Assembly: GCF_000226115.1 (NCBI RefSeq)
Contig: NC_016457.1
Location: 3,968,001-4,032,000 of the forward strand
DNA: 64,000 bases
Direction of reading: 5' to 3'
From: Thermothielavioides terrestris NRRL 8126
Lineage: Eukaryota; Ascomycota; Sordariomycetes; Sordariales; Chaetomiaceae
Program-made: the position numbers and the translations under genes
The notes under the pieces: model-generated
Told to the model about the DNA's origin: nothing
The model's input: the letters and a program-made list of their open reading frames with translations, nothing else
Databases searched by the model: none
In this document: in pieces, positions 44,780-54,686 of the stretch
Layout: every line of letters starts with the position of its first letter
Position numbering within the stretch: position 1 is the stretch's first letter

Positions 44780-45276
44780 AGGCACATATAGGGGATCGAC
44801 GGCTGTGCCACGCTGGTGACGAACGCTATACTACACAGGTACCGTTGCTAATATCGGGTGGGCGCTGGATGTCTCGGTAATGGACGACGGGGCGAGAGCC
44901 GCGGTTAATGTGAACGTCACTGTGTTTGTGTCCTTGTGGATGGCGAGGACAAGCCCCCTGTTGCTTGCGCCGGTCTTCCGGAAGCATCCCGGCGGCTAGA
45001 TCGGTCCTCCTCCACCAAGTATGTACATGTAAACTTTGCAACCTGGCTGATGGTGACATAGCACAGTTTCTCTTCTTCAGAGAGTTGACCTTTTTTTCCG
45101 CTTTTACAATGTTTCGCCTCCTCTCTCTCTCTCTCCGTCTATCTTTTTTTTTCTTTTTTCTTTTTTTTTTTTTTTTTTTTAGTAACTACCTTAGTGTAAC
45201 ATAGGCACTTAAGCTGGGGAAATTTGCCAACCCCTGAAAACCGTTTTCTTCATGTGACATGATGCTCCGCCAGGGA
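44780..45276. other. Spacer between MITE copies 3 and 4, with long poly-T tract
   Basis: 497 bases between the two target duplications. A (CT)n run and a T-rich tract with only occasional C fill 45,118-45,180. No gene seen. Confidence 0.7.
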
Positions 45277-45284
45277 CCGGAATG

Positions 45285-45676
45285 GGTAGACGTTAAAGAG
45301 GTCCCGCCAAGACTAATTTCCAGCCCTGGTCTTACACCGTCAGTACGTAGCCACCATCGCCACGGGGTTTGCACTATCGCCACGGGTTAGCCACTGGTTA
45401 GTTCGCCGGGGGTGCGGGGGGCGGCGCCAGCCCCCCGCTGGTTAGGGTGAGGGTTATAGTTAGGGTGAGGGTCAAGGTTAGGGTGCGGGTTAACTTTGTT
45501 TTCTTTTTTTTCAATTTGGTTGAGGTATCGTAAAGTTGTTGCGACGAGTTTTTGCGAGTATTTGCGGTTTGTCTTCGTCGCTGATGCTCTAAGTCGTCGC
45601 GGCCCCACTTACCCCTTGGCGATGTGTAAAAGCCTGTAATTCTTAGTGTCTTGGCGGGACCTCTTTAACGACGACC
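45285..45676 (-). mobile_element. hAT-like MITE copy 4 (392 bp)
   Basis: Left end GGTAGACGTTAAAGAGG; right end, read inward, GGTCGTCGTTAAAGAGG, both identical to copy 3. A perfect 8-bp target duplication, CCGGAATG, flanks it at 45277-45284 and 45677-45684. The small frame (minus 45387-45608) keeps LVATTLRYLNQIEKKENKVN and GAGAAPRTPGELTSG. It has the same orientation as copy 3, 513 bp away. Confidence 0.93.
45440..45493 (+). repeat. Telomere-like array inside MITE copy 4
   Basis: TTAGGGTGAGGG, TTATAG, TTAGGGTGAGGG, TCAAGG and TTAGGGTGCGGG follow the GCTGG junction, then a GTTAAC boundary shared with copies 1 and 2. Confidence 0.88.
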
Positions 45677-45792
45677 CCGGAATGCTGTCCAAGAATGGCT
45701 GCGGGCCCGGGAAGCTGCCGACGTCAGCCTTCCTGATTTGGTATAATTACTGGATTCGGATATGTTGGAAACCACAAAATCATCAGAACCCC

Positions 45793-45850
45793 ACCATTGG
45801 CCTGTCGCGAAGCCTGCTGCACCATTGGCCTGTCGCGCCAAGCCTGCTGC
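45793..45850. repeat. Tandem duplication (28 and 30 bp)
   Basis: ACCATTGGCCTGTCGCG followed by AAGCCTGCTGC occurs twice in direct succession. The second copy has two extra C bases between the two words. The motif TAGTGTATTCCGC follows immediately. Confidence 0.85.
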
Positions 45851-47647
45851 GTAGTGTATTCCGCAGAGGCTGAAATCTTCTTCTTCTTCTTTCTTTCTCT
45901 TACCTCTTTTTAGTCTCGTTTTTGACAACCAGGTCGAACAAGAGACGCGGTGCTCCGGACCGGCCGCCTTGTGCAACGCGGACTTGGCATGTACACATTT
46001 GTACTTGAGGATTGATTGGGCAAGGAACTCTCTCGGCAGGGTCACAACGAGAGCAATAAACAGCCTATTAATTCATGCTGTGCAAGCCCGGAAACCCCAC
46101 GAAGCTGCTTCTCAACGTTACCTGACCATGATGGTGCCATGGCAGAGCGAACGACAGACGCCACCGGCCGGCGCGCTGCGCAGGGCGAGTGAAACACGCA
46201 TGATGCAGCAATTTACTGTCACAGTACACAGTACGCCGTCCCGCAGCCGCGGTCCCTGGCTAGGTGCACAGCCACGGCCGAAAGCACCAACTCATGGCCT
46301 GCCCCTGGCCACGATGGAGTTCGCACCGGAGCCGCCGCTGACAGGCGCCGTCAATGCCGTCCGTCATTGGCCGGGTTACTCGCGAGCGCGAGCAAGGCGC
46401 AGATCATCCGCCAAAGTAAACAAAATCCGTCCACATCACTACCAAATCAAATGGCTTTATGGCTTTCCAAAGCCACCGAGCGGGCCACGACTACCAAGGG
46501 AGGCAGGTAGTGTATTCCGTACAGGAACTGAGCCGCCATAGGGCTGTCGATCAATGTAACCGTTCCATCGGGCCTGGATTTAACCACATCTGCGTCTTGC
46601 AGAGCTCCGGTGCTTCACGGGACACACAGGAACTGCCACCTGTCAGCGCCGCTGCGGCAGTGCCCTGGCCAGCAAAGCATGTTTGAAGACTGCTGTAATC
46701 ACGCCCTGCAGTTTTTGGGCAGGGGCAGAGAACCGTTGTGGGCAGCATGTAAGAGCCGGTTGACTTACGTACAGAAAAAAACTGTTCTGTGGAAGCACAC
46801 ATGGCTACACAGTATGTCCAGTGGTGCAAACACGACCTCTCCCCACACAGGGTATCGTAGCCAGCAACAGAGACCAGTTCAGCTTCCCGTCACTTTCGCA
46901 CCTGCATTTCTTAGACAGCAAAGCATGAGGATGTTCCATCCATAGTGTTCACTATGTCCTTCAAGTTCGAAGTTGACCATTCATGCGACAACAGACATAC
47001 CCAACTCGCTTGGACTTGCGCTGCAACGAAACCTGAGATACGCCTTGCACCTTGACCCCCGAGCAATGGCACCACGCAGCTACCTACAAGCTATCTAATG
47101 GCCTATCTAAGTAAGTGTAAATGCACCAGTCCATGCCGAGCTATCTACAAGCTAATCTAGCCATGCGGTTTTCCCCCCTCTTCCCCCCCGGTTACCATGT
47201 GGCCCAGCCTGCCCTACCTGCCTCGAGACTTCCTTCCACACTAAATCTCCCCCCGAGTGAGCCAGAGTTATTGCCGGCGTTTTTGGCTACCGCAATGTTG
47301 TCACAGACCCCCCTCCCTCATAGAAACATGCCAGAGTAGGCTCCGGGTTCGACCCACATCCGCCGTGTTTATGCGCTTCCTCCGCCATTCCAAGTGCCCC
47401 TTCACTGTAAATGAAACAACAACTGAGCCTCCCTCCAGTAGGTAACTTTGTTCGCTCCCGGCCAGAGACTTCATCTGCTCCATGCTGGCACCCGCCAAAC
47501 CTGCCACAGAGGGTTTGAGCGAAAGAGGAGATCGGCTTGCCGCCAAACAAGCCATCGTCCCTGCCACCGACCAGCCACGAGCGTTAAAATTCACCGCCAG
47601 CCAGGTACTTAGCCCACTGTTCACCCAATCTCTCCTCACAGAGCAAC

Positions 47648-47790
47648 TTCCCCCTTTCCCCCGTCTTCTCCTCCCGAAGCCCCCTCCCCCTCCCAGGAAA
47701 AAAAGAGAAGAAAAAAGAAAAGAAAAAGTAAAACGAAAGAAGAGATGGGGGGGGGGGGGGGGGGGAGGTGGGGGGGGAAGGGAGAACGAT
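47648..47790. repeat. Pyrimidine tract switching to purine tract with a G19 run
   Basis: About 47 bases of almost pure C/T (47,648-47,694) are followed by about 95 bases of almost pure A/G, including 19 consecutive G (47,747-47,765) and a second run of eight or more G. Confidence 0.85.
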
Positions 47791-48921
47791 GAAGAAGTGT
47801 CCCGTTTATCAGATCGTTTTCGTGTCCATCAACCCTCCCCTCCTTCGCCTGCCAAAACCACTCCCATCCCTCCATCCGCAGTCCAAGCTATTCTACTACC
47901 ACCTCCCACCGAACCACCATGCCCCTTGCACCACCCTCCAGACCAAGGCGCATCCTTGAAGAACCGGATCAGACCAGCAGCAGGGAAAGCACAATGCCAA
48001 GCCGCCGCCAGAAGGGATGGAAAGAAGGCGTGAGATGTGGAACGTAAGAGAAAGGTAAAGAAAGCACAGCAATCCAGAACTCAACACATCCCATCAAGCA
48101 GAGTAAAGCAAAGCAAAGCAGAGCAAAGCATGCCAACCGATACCATGCATATCATGCCATCCCCGACCTTCATGATGTCCATATCCTCTCCACCTATCTT
48201 CCCCAAGCCCCGAGCCCCAGGACCCCCTGTCCAAGCCCTGAACACCCATCCGACAAGACAGCCTCCGCAACCATAACCATGGAGATTGTTGGGCAAATGA
48301 GCAAAGTGAAGTGAACGAACGAACGAGCGAGCGAGCGAATAACGGAAGGGTGGAACACAGGAGGGGTATATTCTCTGCGCCTTCTTCTTCCCCCGTAACC
48401 CCTTCGCCCCCCTACCCCCTTCGCCCCCCTCCCCCCAACAACCTTCCACCCCCAAACCTGTCTGTAACCCCTTTCCCATCTCACAAACACCCCATCCGCA
48501 ACTCAACCGGCCTCCTTTCCGAAAAGACAGATGAACTATCTATCTACCTGCTTAAACGTGACGTAACGACCTCCCCCGGTCGTTTGCTGCATGCAATGCT
48601 GCCCGTTGTCCTTCACATGTGCGCACCTACATACGTAGGTATGTTGGGCATGGCTAAGGAAGGGGGAGAACCAAAGATCCGGTCTGGTAGAGCATGTGCC
48701 ATGTGCTTTTGTGCGATGGTGAGAAAAAGAAAATGCTAGCTCCCTAGTTCCAGTAGTTGTTCACACGAGCGTAAAAAGGAAGAACAAGAGCTAAGGGAAT
48801 TGATGGCTGATGAAACTTTTGCTCTTTTTGCTCTCCAGCGGCGATCCCATTTCTCCCATCGCCTTGTCCGCCCCCTCTTAGAAAAGGACGAGAGCTCGGA
48901 CTGGGTGTGGATATGTAGATA

Positions 48922-51900
48922 TCATAGCACATAAGTGGCCTTCAGGGCTTGCTGGTCTTGCGGCTGGAGCTGCGCGACAAAGTCATTGAACTGGGGGATC
49001 AGCTGGCGGTAGATGTTGAGGACCTGGGTTGTTGTTGCCTGGGTTAGAAGCGTTCAAACCTTGCAGATGGAGGTTGAGGGGGAAAAAAAAAATCAAAAAG
49101 CTACTCACGTTCTGCAGAACCTCATGGAGTTCCTGCTTGATGGGATTCTGCAGCTTGAGGTCACGATACCGCGCGATCGACGTGAAGAAGCGCAGCAGGT
49201 CCTTCTCCATCGCCTGCGGGTTATGCGCCACCACTATGCCGAAGCCCTTGAACGCCGTTGCCTTCTCCTCGGTCGGGTCGATGTCGTCCATGGCGCGGAG
49301 GAACTCTTCGGAGAACTTGGGCAGATGTGGGGCGAGAATGTCGTAGTTATCGAGTCCCAGCCGGCCCAGTGCAATGGCCGCGTTCTCGTTGACGCCCGGC
49401 GGCACGCCCGGGTTGGAGATGATCTCGAGGAAGCGCTGCAGCAGCTCCTGCGCAAACGGCGCCATGCCCTTCTTGTACTGCATGGCGATCTCGCCGGCGC
49501 TCCAGCAGGCATTGTTGACCACGCTGAAGCTGCTGTCGATCTCTTCGTCGAGGATGTTCTCGAGGTCCAGCCGCTTGAGCAGGATGGGCAAGATGGAGGG
49601 CAGGAACGGCTCCAGCTGCTCGAACACGAACTTGGCGCAGTCGCCGAGGAGCGCATAGGCTGACTGTTGCACCTCGTCGGCAGGGTCTTCCATGCAGAAG
49701 CTCAAGAGCTCGAAGAAGGCGGGCTGGCTGTTCTTGACCAGCGCGACGGCCTTCGCGTTGTCGAGCGCTTGGATGATGGCGCTCAGGAGATCCAGGCTGG
49801 TGACCAAGAAGTCCTTGTCGGGCTGGTCAAGCTCGGGGTTGTTGTTGGCCGCCAAGGTTTGTTCCAGGTTCTGATGGATAATGTTGACGCAGCGCGCGAA
49901 GATGGGCTCGGCATAGGGCGTGAAGGCGTCGCCAAGGGCGATGGCGACATACGACAGACATTCCAGCAGAGGGAACATCTCTCTCGACTGATCCGGCACC
50001 TTTTGCCACCGGTCGATCAGAGCAGGCATCAGCTGGCCGCAGAGCTCGGGCCGTGCCAGCACGGGACCAATGTGCTCGGCCAGCGTCTGGACGCAGTCGT
50101 AGAGGATCCACCTGTTCTTGTCCTTGTACTTGTTGAAACACAAGACGTACTGCTGGATGATGGGGCCGCAAAATGGCTCGAGGTGTTTCCCTGCCTTCTC
50201 CTCCAGATTTGCCATGGCCGACGCGCCGGCCTCCTGCACCTTCTTGTTCTTGTCGACCATCTTCCGGAGGATGCCGTCCATGAGGGGCACGAAGTAGGTC
50301 TGTTGCTGGGCGGGATCTCTTAGGTTGGCCGCCCATGCCGAGTACCGCCCGAGTGTCCAGCAGGTTATTGTCCGCACGACCGGCTCCGGATCGTCCAGCA
50401 GGCTGATGAGATACGGTATGAGTTCGGGGAGATGGGGGACCACGACGTCCATACAGCCCTCGGCCACAGCGCCGAGCGCAAGCACGGCCGCCTCCCGGCA
50501 GGGCCAGTCCTGGTGCTTCAGGTTCGTTTGCAGATATGGCAGGATCGAGTTGAACACCGGGCCGCCAAAATCCGTCGCGAACACGTCGAGCGCTGCGGCC
50601 GAGCACTTGCGGAGCGTCCACTTCTCGTCGGGATTCTCGTCGCCGCCGTCCTCTTCGTCCAGCTCGTCAATCTCGCCCTCTTCCAGATCGTCGTCCATGC
50701 TCGCCAGCTTCTCGTAGGCATGCCCATTCTGGCTTGCCTCGGCCGACCCCTCGGCGCCGGCGCCGGCGCCGCGCTTGAGATTCTTCTTGGCGAACTGTGG
50801 CTTGATGTCCTGCTCCTTGTCCTCCTCATCCTCGTCGTCCGATTCGCCCCCTAGCACAGCGATGTCCTCGGGGCTGTAGACCATGCACTGCAGCAGCACC
50901 GGTATGATCTTTTGGATGTAGGGTTCCAGGTTGCGCCATAGGTCGTCGTGTTCGCCGACCGACAGCCAGAACTCGGCCGCCTCACAGGCCAGGTCCTCGT
51001 CGTCGCCTTGTTGTTGGGTGAGGATGTACTCGACCAGCCCGTCAAGATGGGGCAGGAGCTTGTCTGGTCGGGTCTCGACGAGGCGGACGAATGCGCGGCA
51101 GACCTGGCGGCGAACGTCGGCTACGGGATCTTCGGAGAGGAAGAAGAGATGTTGGAGGAGGTCGTCGATGGAATTCAGCATGGCCTGCGATTTCCTGGGC
51201 GTGAAGACGTTGATTGCGGTCAGCGCATAGGTGCGGACCTTGGGCAACGGGCTCTTGGTCGCCTGGATGAACTTGGGGAGCATAAAGTTGAGCGGCCGCT
51301 GGCCGTTGTGTTCCCGCTCCAGCAGCTTGGTGTTGTCCTCGCATATCTTGGCCATGGCGGCCATGGCGCCCTCCTGGGCCTCGTTCGACACTTGGCCGGA
51401 CTCGTTGCTCAGCAACTTCAACAGGTCCTGCAGCAGCTCGGGCCAGCTGTACAGGCCGCCGCGGCGGACCATCTCGGTCGCGATGTTGCCTGCGTAATTG
51501 CGGATCTGGGAGTTCTGGTCCTGGATGCCCAGCGGGACGGCAAGCTTGATCAGCGCTATGCTGGTCTCGGGGATCTGCTTGTAATTCGACTTGATATTGT
51601 TTTTGAGCATGATGGCGGCCGACGAGCGCACCAGGTGCCAATCATTGGGCGGCAGGGCCAGGCCGGCAGGCGGCTCGGGGCTCGAGAAAATGTAAGCCAA
51701 GTAATTGTTGATGTCCGGGTTGGCTTTCGCTTGTGAGAGCATCTGCGCGGGGCGGTTCGGTCAGTTCCCTTCTGAGTGCACCATCGCGGCTTGCCAGGGC
51801 GGCCCCGTCATTCGGATCGCAGTCGCAAAAAGCTTCGTCGCAACTCACAATTTCGGCCTGTTTTTGCGCAGCCTTGTTGAAGCCGCTCAGCGAATCCTTG

Positions 51901-51950
51901 AGACAGGCGGCAAGAGTCCGTAAGGACTCCTCGTTGGGCCGCCAATCCAT
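48922..51950 (-). CDS. kap104: Karyopherin beta-2 (transportin), Kap104 type nuclear import receptor
   Basis: Three exons (51849-51950, 49109-51742, 48922-49038) with 106- and 70-bp introns, all phase 0; product 950 residues. HEAT-repeat solenoid throughout. The start MDWRPNEESLRTLAACLKDS is the first HEAT helix, and the importin N-terminal segment (NDWHLVRSSAAIMLKNNIK) follows. Between residues about 328 and 405 lies an acidic loop (ESDDEDEEDKEQDIKPQF; DDLEEGEIDELDEEDGGDE) immediately before the family block WTLRKCSAAALDVFA, the hallmark of transportin rather than other karyopherins. The block PDKDFLVTSLDLLSAIIQAL is also transportin-specific. Such receptors carry PY-NLS cargo (hnRNP-type RNA-binding proteins) into the nucleus and release it on RanGTP. 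The length is close to the yeast (918) and human (about 890) proteins. Confidence 0.94.
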
Positions 51951-53478
51951 GGCGAAGGACCAATGTCGAGTATCGCGGGGCGGGGCAGTCTGCGTGGGTG
52001 GTCGTAGGCGTTCGGTCAGTTCCGCGAAGCGTGGAGGGGCAGCGATCGCTGGGCTCCGGAGGCGGACGGGTTCCCTGTCTCGATCTGTCTCGAACGGGGG
52101 CCAGACGGAAGGGTCGGTGTGTGGCGCAACGCGAATCTCTTCCAACGGGTTGCTTCTCTACAGGCTGAGGATTGGTGGCGGGGGTGGTGATGGTTGTGAT
52201 GGCATTCTTCTGAGGCTTCGAGCGTGGTGGGGTGAAACCAGAAGCTGTTCACTAACATCAGTTGAGTGGACCTTTCCGCGCTAGTTAAGTGCGTTTAGAG
52301 GGCGGGGCATCTCAAGACAAGCAACTGGACTGCTGCACAAAAAAAGGAAAAGAGAAAAAAAGGAGTAAAAAAATAGGGAGAAGTATAGAGAGCTCGAAAC
52401 AGGTCGCCTGCCGACACCCACTCGTTCAGGCCTGCGACTTTGAAGCTTGGACGTACATTGCGACGGTCGTGGTTGCTGCTGCTGCTAACAAAGGTAGTGG
52501 TCCTCGGCTGGGCCGTCAGGTCGGGCGTCAGCCTGCAGCCTGATTTACACGAGGTGACTCGGAACTGAGGACAGGGCTGGGTCCCAGAAGTTGTGGATGT
52601 GGGGTGTTTCAAACTCAGCGTTGGCTTCCCGCCCAGAACTCTGTGTCCCTGGGCCGCTGGGCCCCAGTCAGGTTGAAGGGCTGAGTGGCTGGGGCAGCGG
52701 CAATTGGCAGCCAGCCGCGCAACCACGGCGGGTGTTTGACTCTCAAGGCTGTGTGCTGTGTTGGCTTGGCACGGGCAGCGCTGAAAGCCGAGTTGCCAAG
52801 TAAGTGATTGAGTGTAGTAAAAAGCTTTGATGCAAATTGCCTTCCCAGCTTTGCGCTTTGCGCTCTCTTCCCCTCATCATCGTTGCTTTCAGAGAGTGTT
52901 GAGATCCTGTGATCACGCCATACATGTATGTGCCACGAGATGGATATCGCACGTTCGTTTAACTAAATGCCCGAGTGGTGGTCTCCATCTGAGGTCAAAA
53001 GACGTCTCAAAAATCCGTACAATCTCACCGTGCTACCGACCCCCTCACCGAGCCAGTCGTCTTTTTCTACATCATGGGAACGAAGGCTGTGGCAGCACCT
53101 CTGACGGCCCACGTCATTATCCTGATTGCCCGTGCAATAGCCAGAAAGACCCGGCTGGATGCAAGGAAAGCCACTCCGTCCTCGACAGTGGCTCCCTTTC
53201 ACACGTGAATCGCGATTCCTGAAACACGAAACCGGCATCTGAGCAACCGTTGAAGCATAAGCGCGTAGTTTCCCCCTTGGCATCTGCGTATTCGGGTCGG
53301 TGGGTCGGCTGGGCGAGACCGAGGACTTATACAGCCACGGGTGCCTGCGTGGTGATGAGCGCAGATCCCGGTGCCCCTTCCCGAGATATGTCCGGGACAT
53401 TGGAGTTCTCGAGAGATACATCAACGCTCGGAATACGCAGTGTTTGCGATGAGCCGATCCCAAACATTGGCATCGCGG
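51951..53478. other. Promoter of kap104 and 3' flank of the proteasome chaperone gene
   Basis: 1.5 kb between two minus-strand genes. The first 350 bases upstream of kap104 hold its promoter and leader; an A-rich tract (AAAAAAAGGAAAAGAG...) is at about 52,338-52,375. No gene seen. The sequence CCCGAGTGGTGGTCT near 52,970 resembles a tRNA A box but has no partner B box. Confidence 0.55.
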
Positions 53479-53985
53479 CTACACCGGGGACGCCCGGACC
53501 CCGTCAGAGGGCGCTTGAGCGGACTCGACGACGGGCTGCAACTGCGACAGGGCAACCTCGACAACCTTCTTGAACGCCTCCATTTCCTCCTCCACGGTGC
53601 CACCCAGGCCGGTGCTGGCAAAGCTTATCGAGTTGCCGACGTAAGTTGGCCGCTGCGTCCTCCTTGCCAGCAGCTTGGCCAGTCGCGTGGCGAACTCGAG
53701 GGTGGGCTCCACCGTGCACAGCGGCGTCGACAATGGCTGGGCTGGGTTGTATCTCTGAGCAGCAGGTCAGTGGATGCGACCAATGGTGACAAACATTAGA
53801 GGCTCCGGGCATACATCGGGCAGCGCATAAACAAATGAACCTAATGGGGTCGGTGAGGCCGCTTCTTCGACGGAAGCCGTGGTGAGCAAAACCACAATGG
53901 CCTTGGGCTTGACTGTCAAGTGCAGATAGATGCGCGTGTCTAGTGATCGCGGGAGAGGGAAAGACAATTGGACTGGCGCCTCCAT
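53479..53985 (-). CDS. poc4: Proteasome assembly chaperone 4 (Pba4/Poc4/PSMG4)
   Basis: Two exons (53815-53985 and 53479-53754) around a 60-bp intron (GTATGC..CAG), phase 0; product 148 residues. The start MEAPVQLSFPLPRSLDTRIY leads into a beta-strand-rich fold (YLHLTVKPKAIVVLLTTAS, LGSFVYALPD). It continues with TPLCTVEPTLEFATRLAKLLARRTQRPTYV-like sequence, NSISFAS and the C-terminal EEEMEAFKKVVE. The pattern fits PSMG4, where an ARRLAKKT-like helix precedes a strand and an EEEMEAF-like terminal helix. Partnered with Pba3/PSMG3, it helps build the 20S alpha ring. The family call rests on these short motifs and the small size. It is transcribed divergently from the methyltransferase gene 0.7 kb away. 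Confidence 0.8.
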
Positions 53986-54686
53986 TGTTCCGTCGTCAGG
54001 TCTAGGTTGTTGCGTGAGAAAGCACCTAGTGACGGGACTGAACGAGAGCCTTGGGTCGGATGGGAAAGAAGAGAGGGTTAGGGTTGGGCTGTCCTCTTCG
54101 TTCCCAGCTCCTGCTTCAAAGACTTACCTGATACTTACAAGCACAGAGTAAGCTTCTCTTCTCACTTGAGCTCTCCTTCTCATTGTCTCCATTTCCCATT
54201 TACGGTGCATACTGCTCTGAATTTCAAACAGTACTAAGTAGGTAGAGATGAGACGGCGTAACTTGTAGTCTTTTACTGTAGTGAATCCCTGGCCCATGTG
54301 ACCTGAGGTGTAGCTAGGGACCTAAGGTACTGTACATAGTACGGATAAGTTGCACAGTACGGATTACGGGATAAGCAGCCCACCAACTACAACATACCAA
54401 CAGCAAATACCTTTCCGCGATGAGCATGCAAATGCCCGTGCCACCAGACGGTTGCCGGACCGATGTAAGAAGATGATGCTGTAAACGCGAGCTCGGGTCC
54501 GTTTAGTCAGCGAAGCTGTCCGGAGCAAACGGGGCGTTGACATGCTTTATCGCTTGGGGCGACGCAGGCAGGCATCCGCCAGTCTACTACTGGCTCCGCC
54601 TGCCGAAACACACACAACCATTCCATCACACTCCGGGAGTTCCTTCTCGCAACGTCGCACCCACGCCATCCAGTCCAGCTCGTGAA
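53986..54686. other. Shared divergent promoter region
   Basis: 701 bp between the start of poc4 (minus) and the start of the N2227-type methyltransferase (plus). AT-rich centre (about 54,180-54,400) with inverted words such as TACTGTACATAGTAC. No gene seen. Confidence 0.6.

Larger units (their letters stand above)
45685..48921. other. Gene desert and 3' flank of the transportin gene
   Basis: Holds a 28/30-bp tandem duplication, a long pyrimidine-to-purine switch with a G19 run, and several short tandem repeats near 48.1-48.4 kb: AAAGC units at 48104-48130, GAAC/GAGC units at 48313-48339, and two CCCCTTCGCCCCCCT units at 48399-48430. Frames up to 190 codons are low-complexity or random. No gene seen. 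Confidence 0.55.

Noticed and set aside
47482..48033. 183-codon plus frame crossing the purine tract
   Set aside because: Most of it is translated low-complexity Lys/Gly/Pro from simple repeats.
52965..53030. tRNA-like A-box word (CCCGAGTGGTGGTCT)
   Set aside because: No B box (GGTTCGANNCC) at the proper distance and no acceptor-stem pairing.
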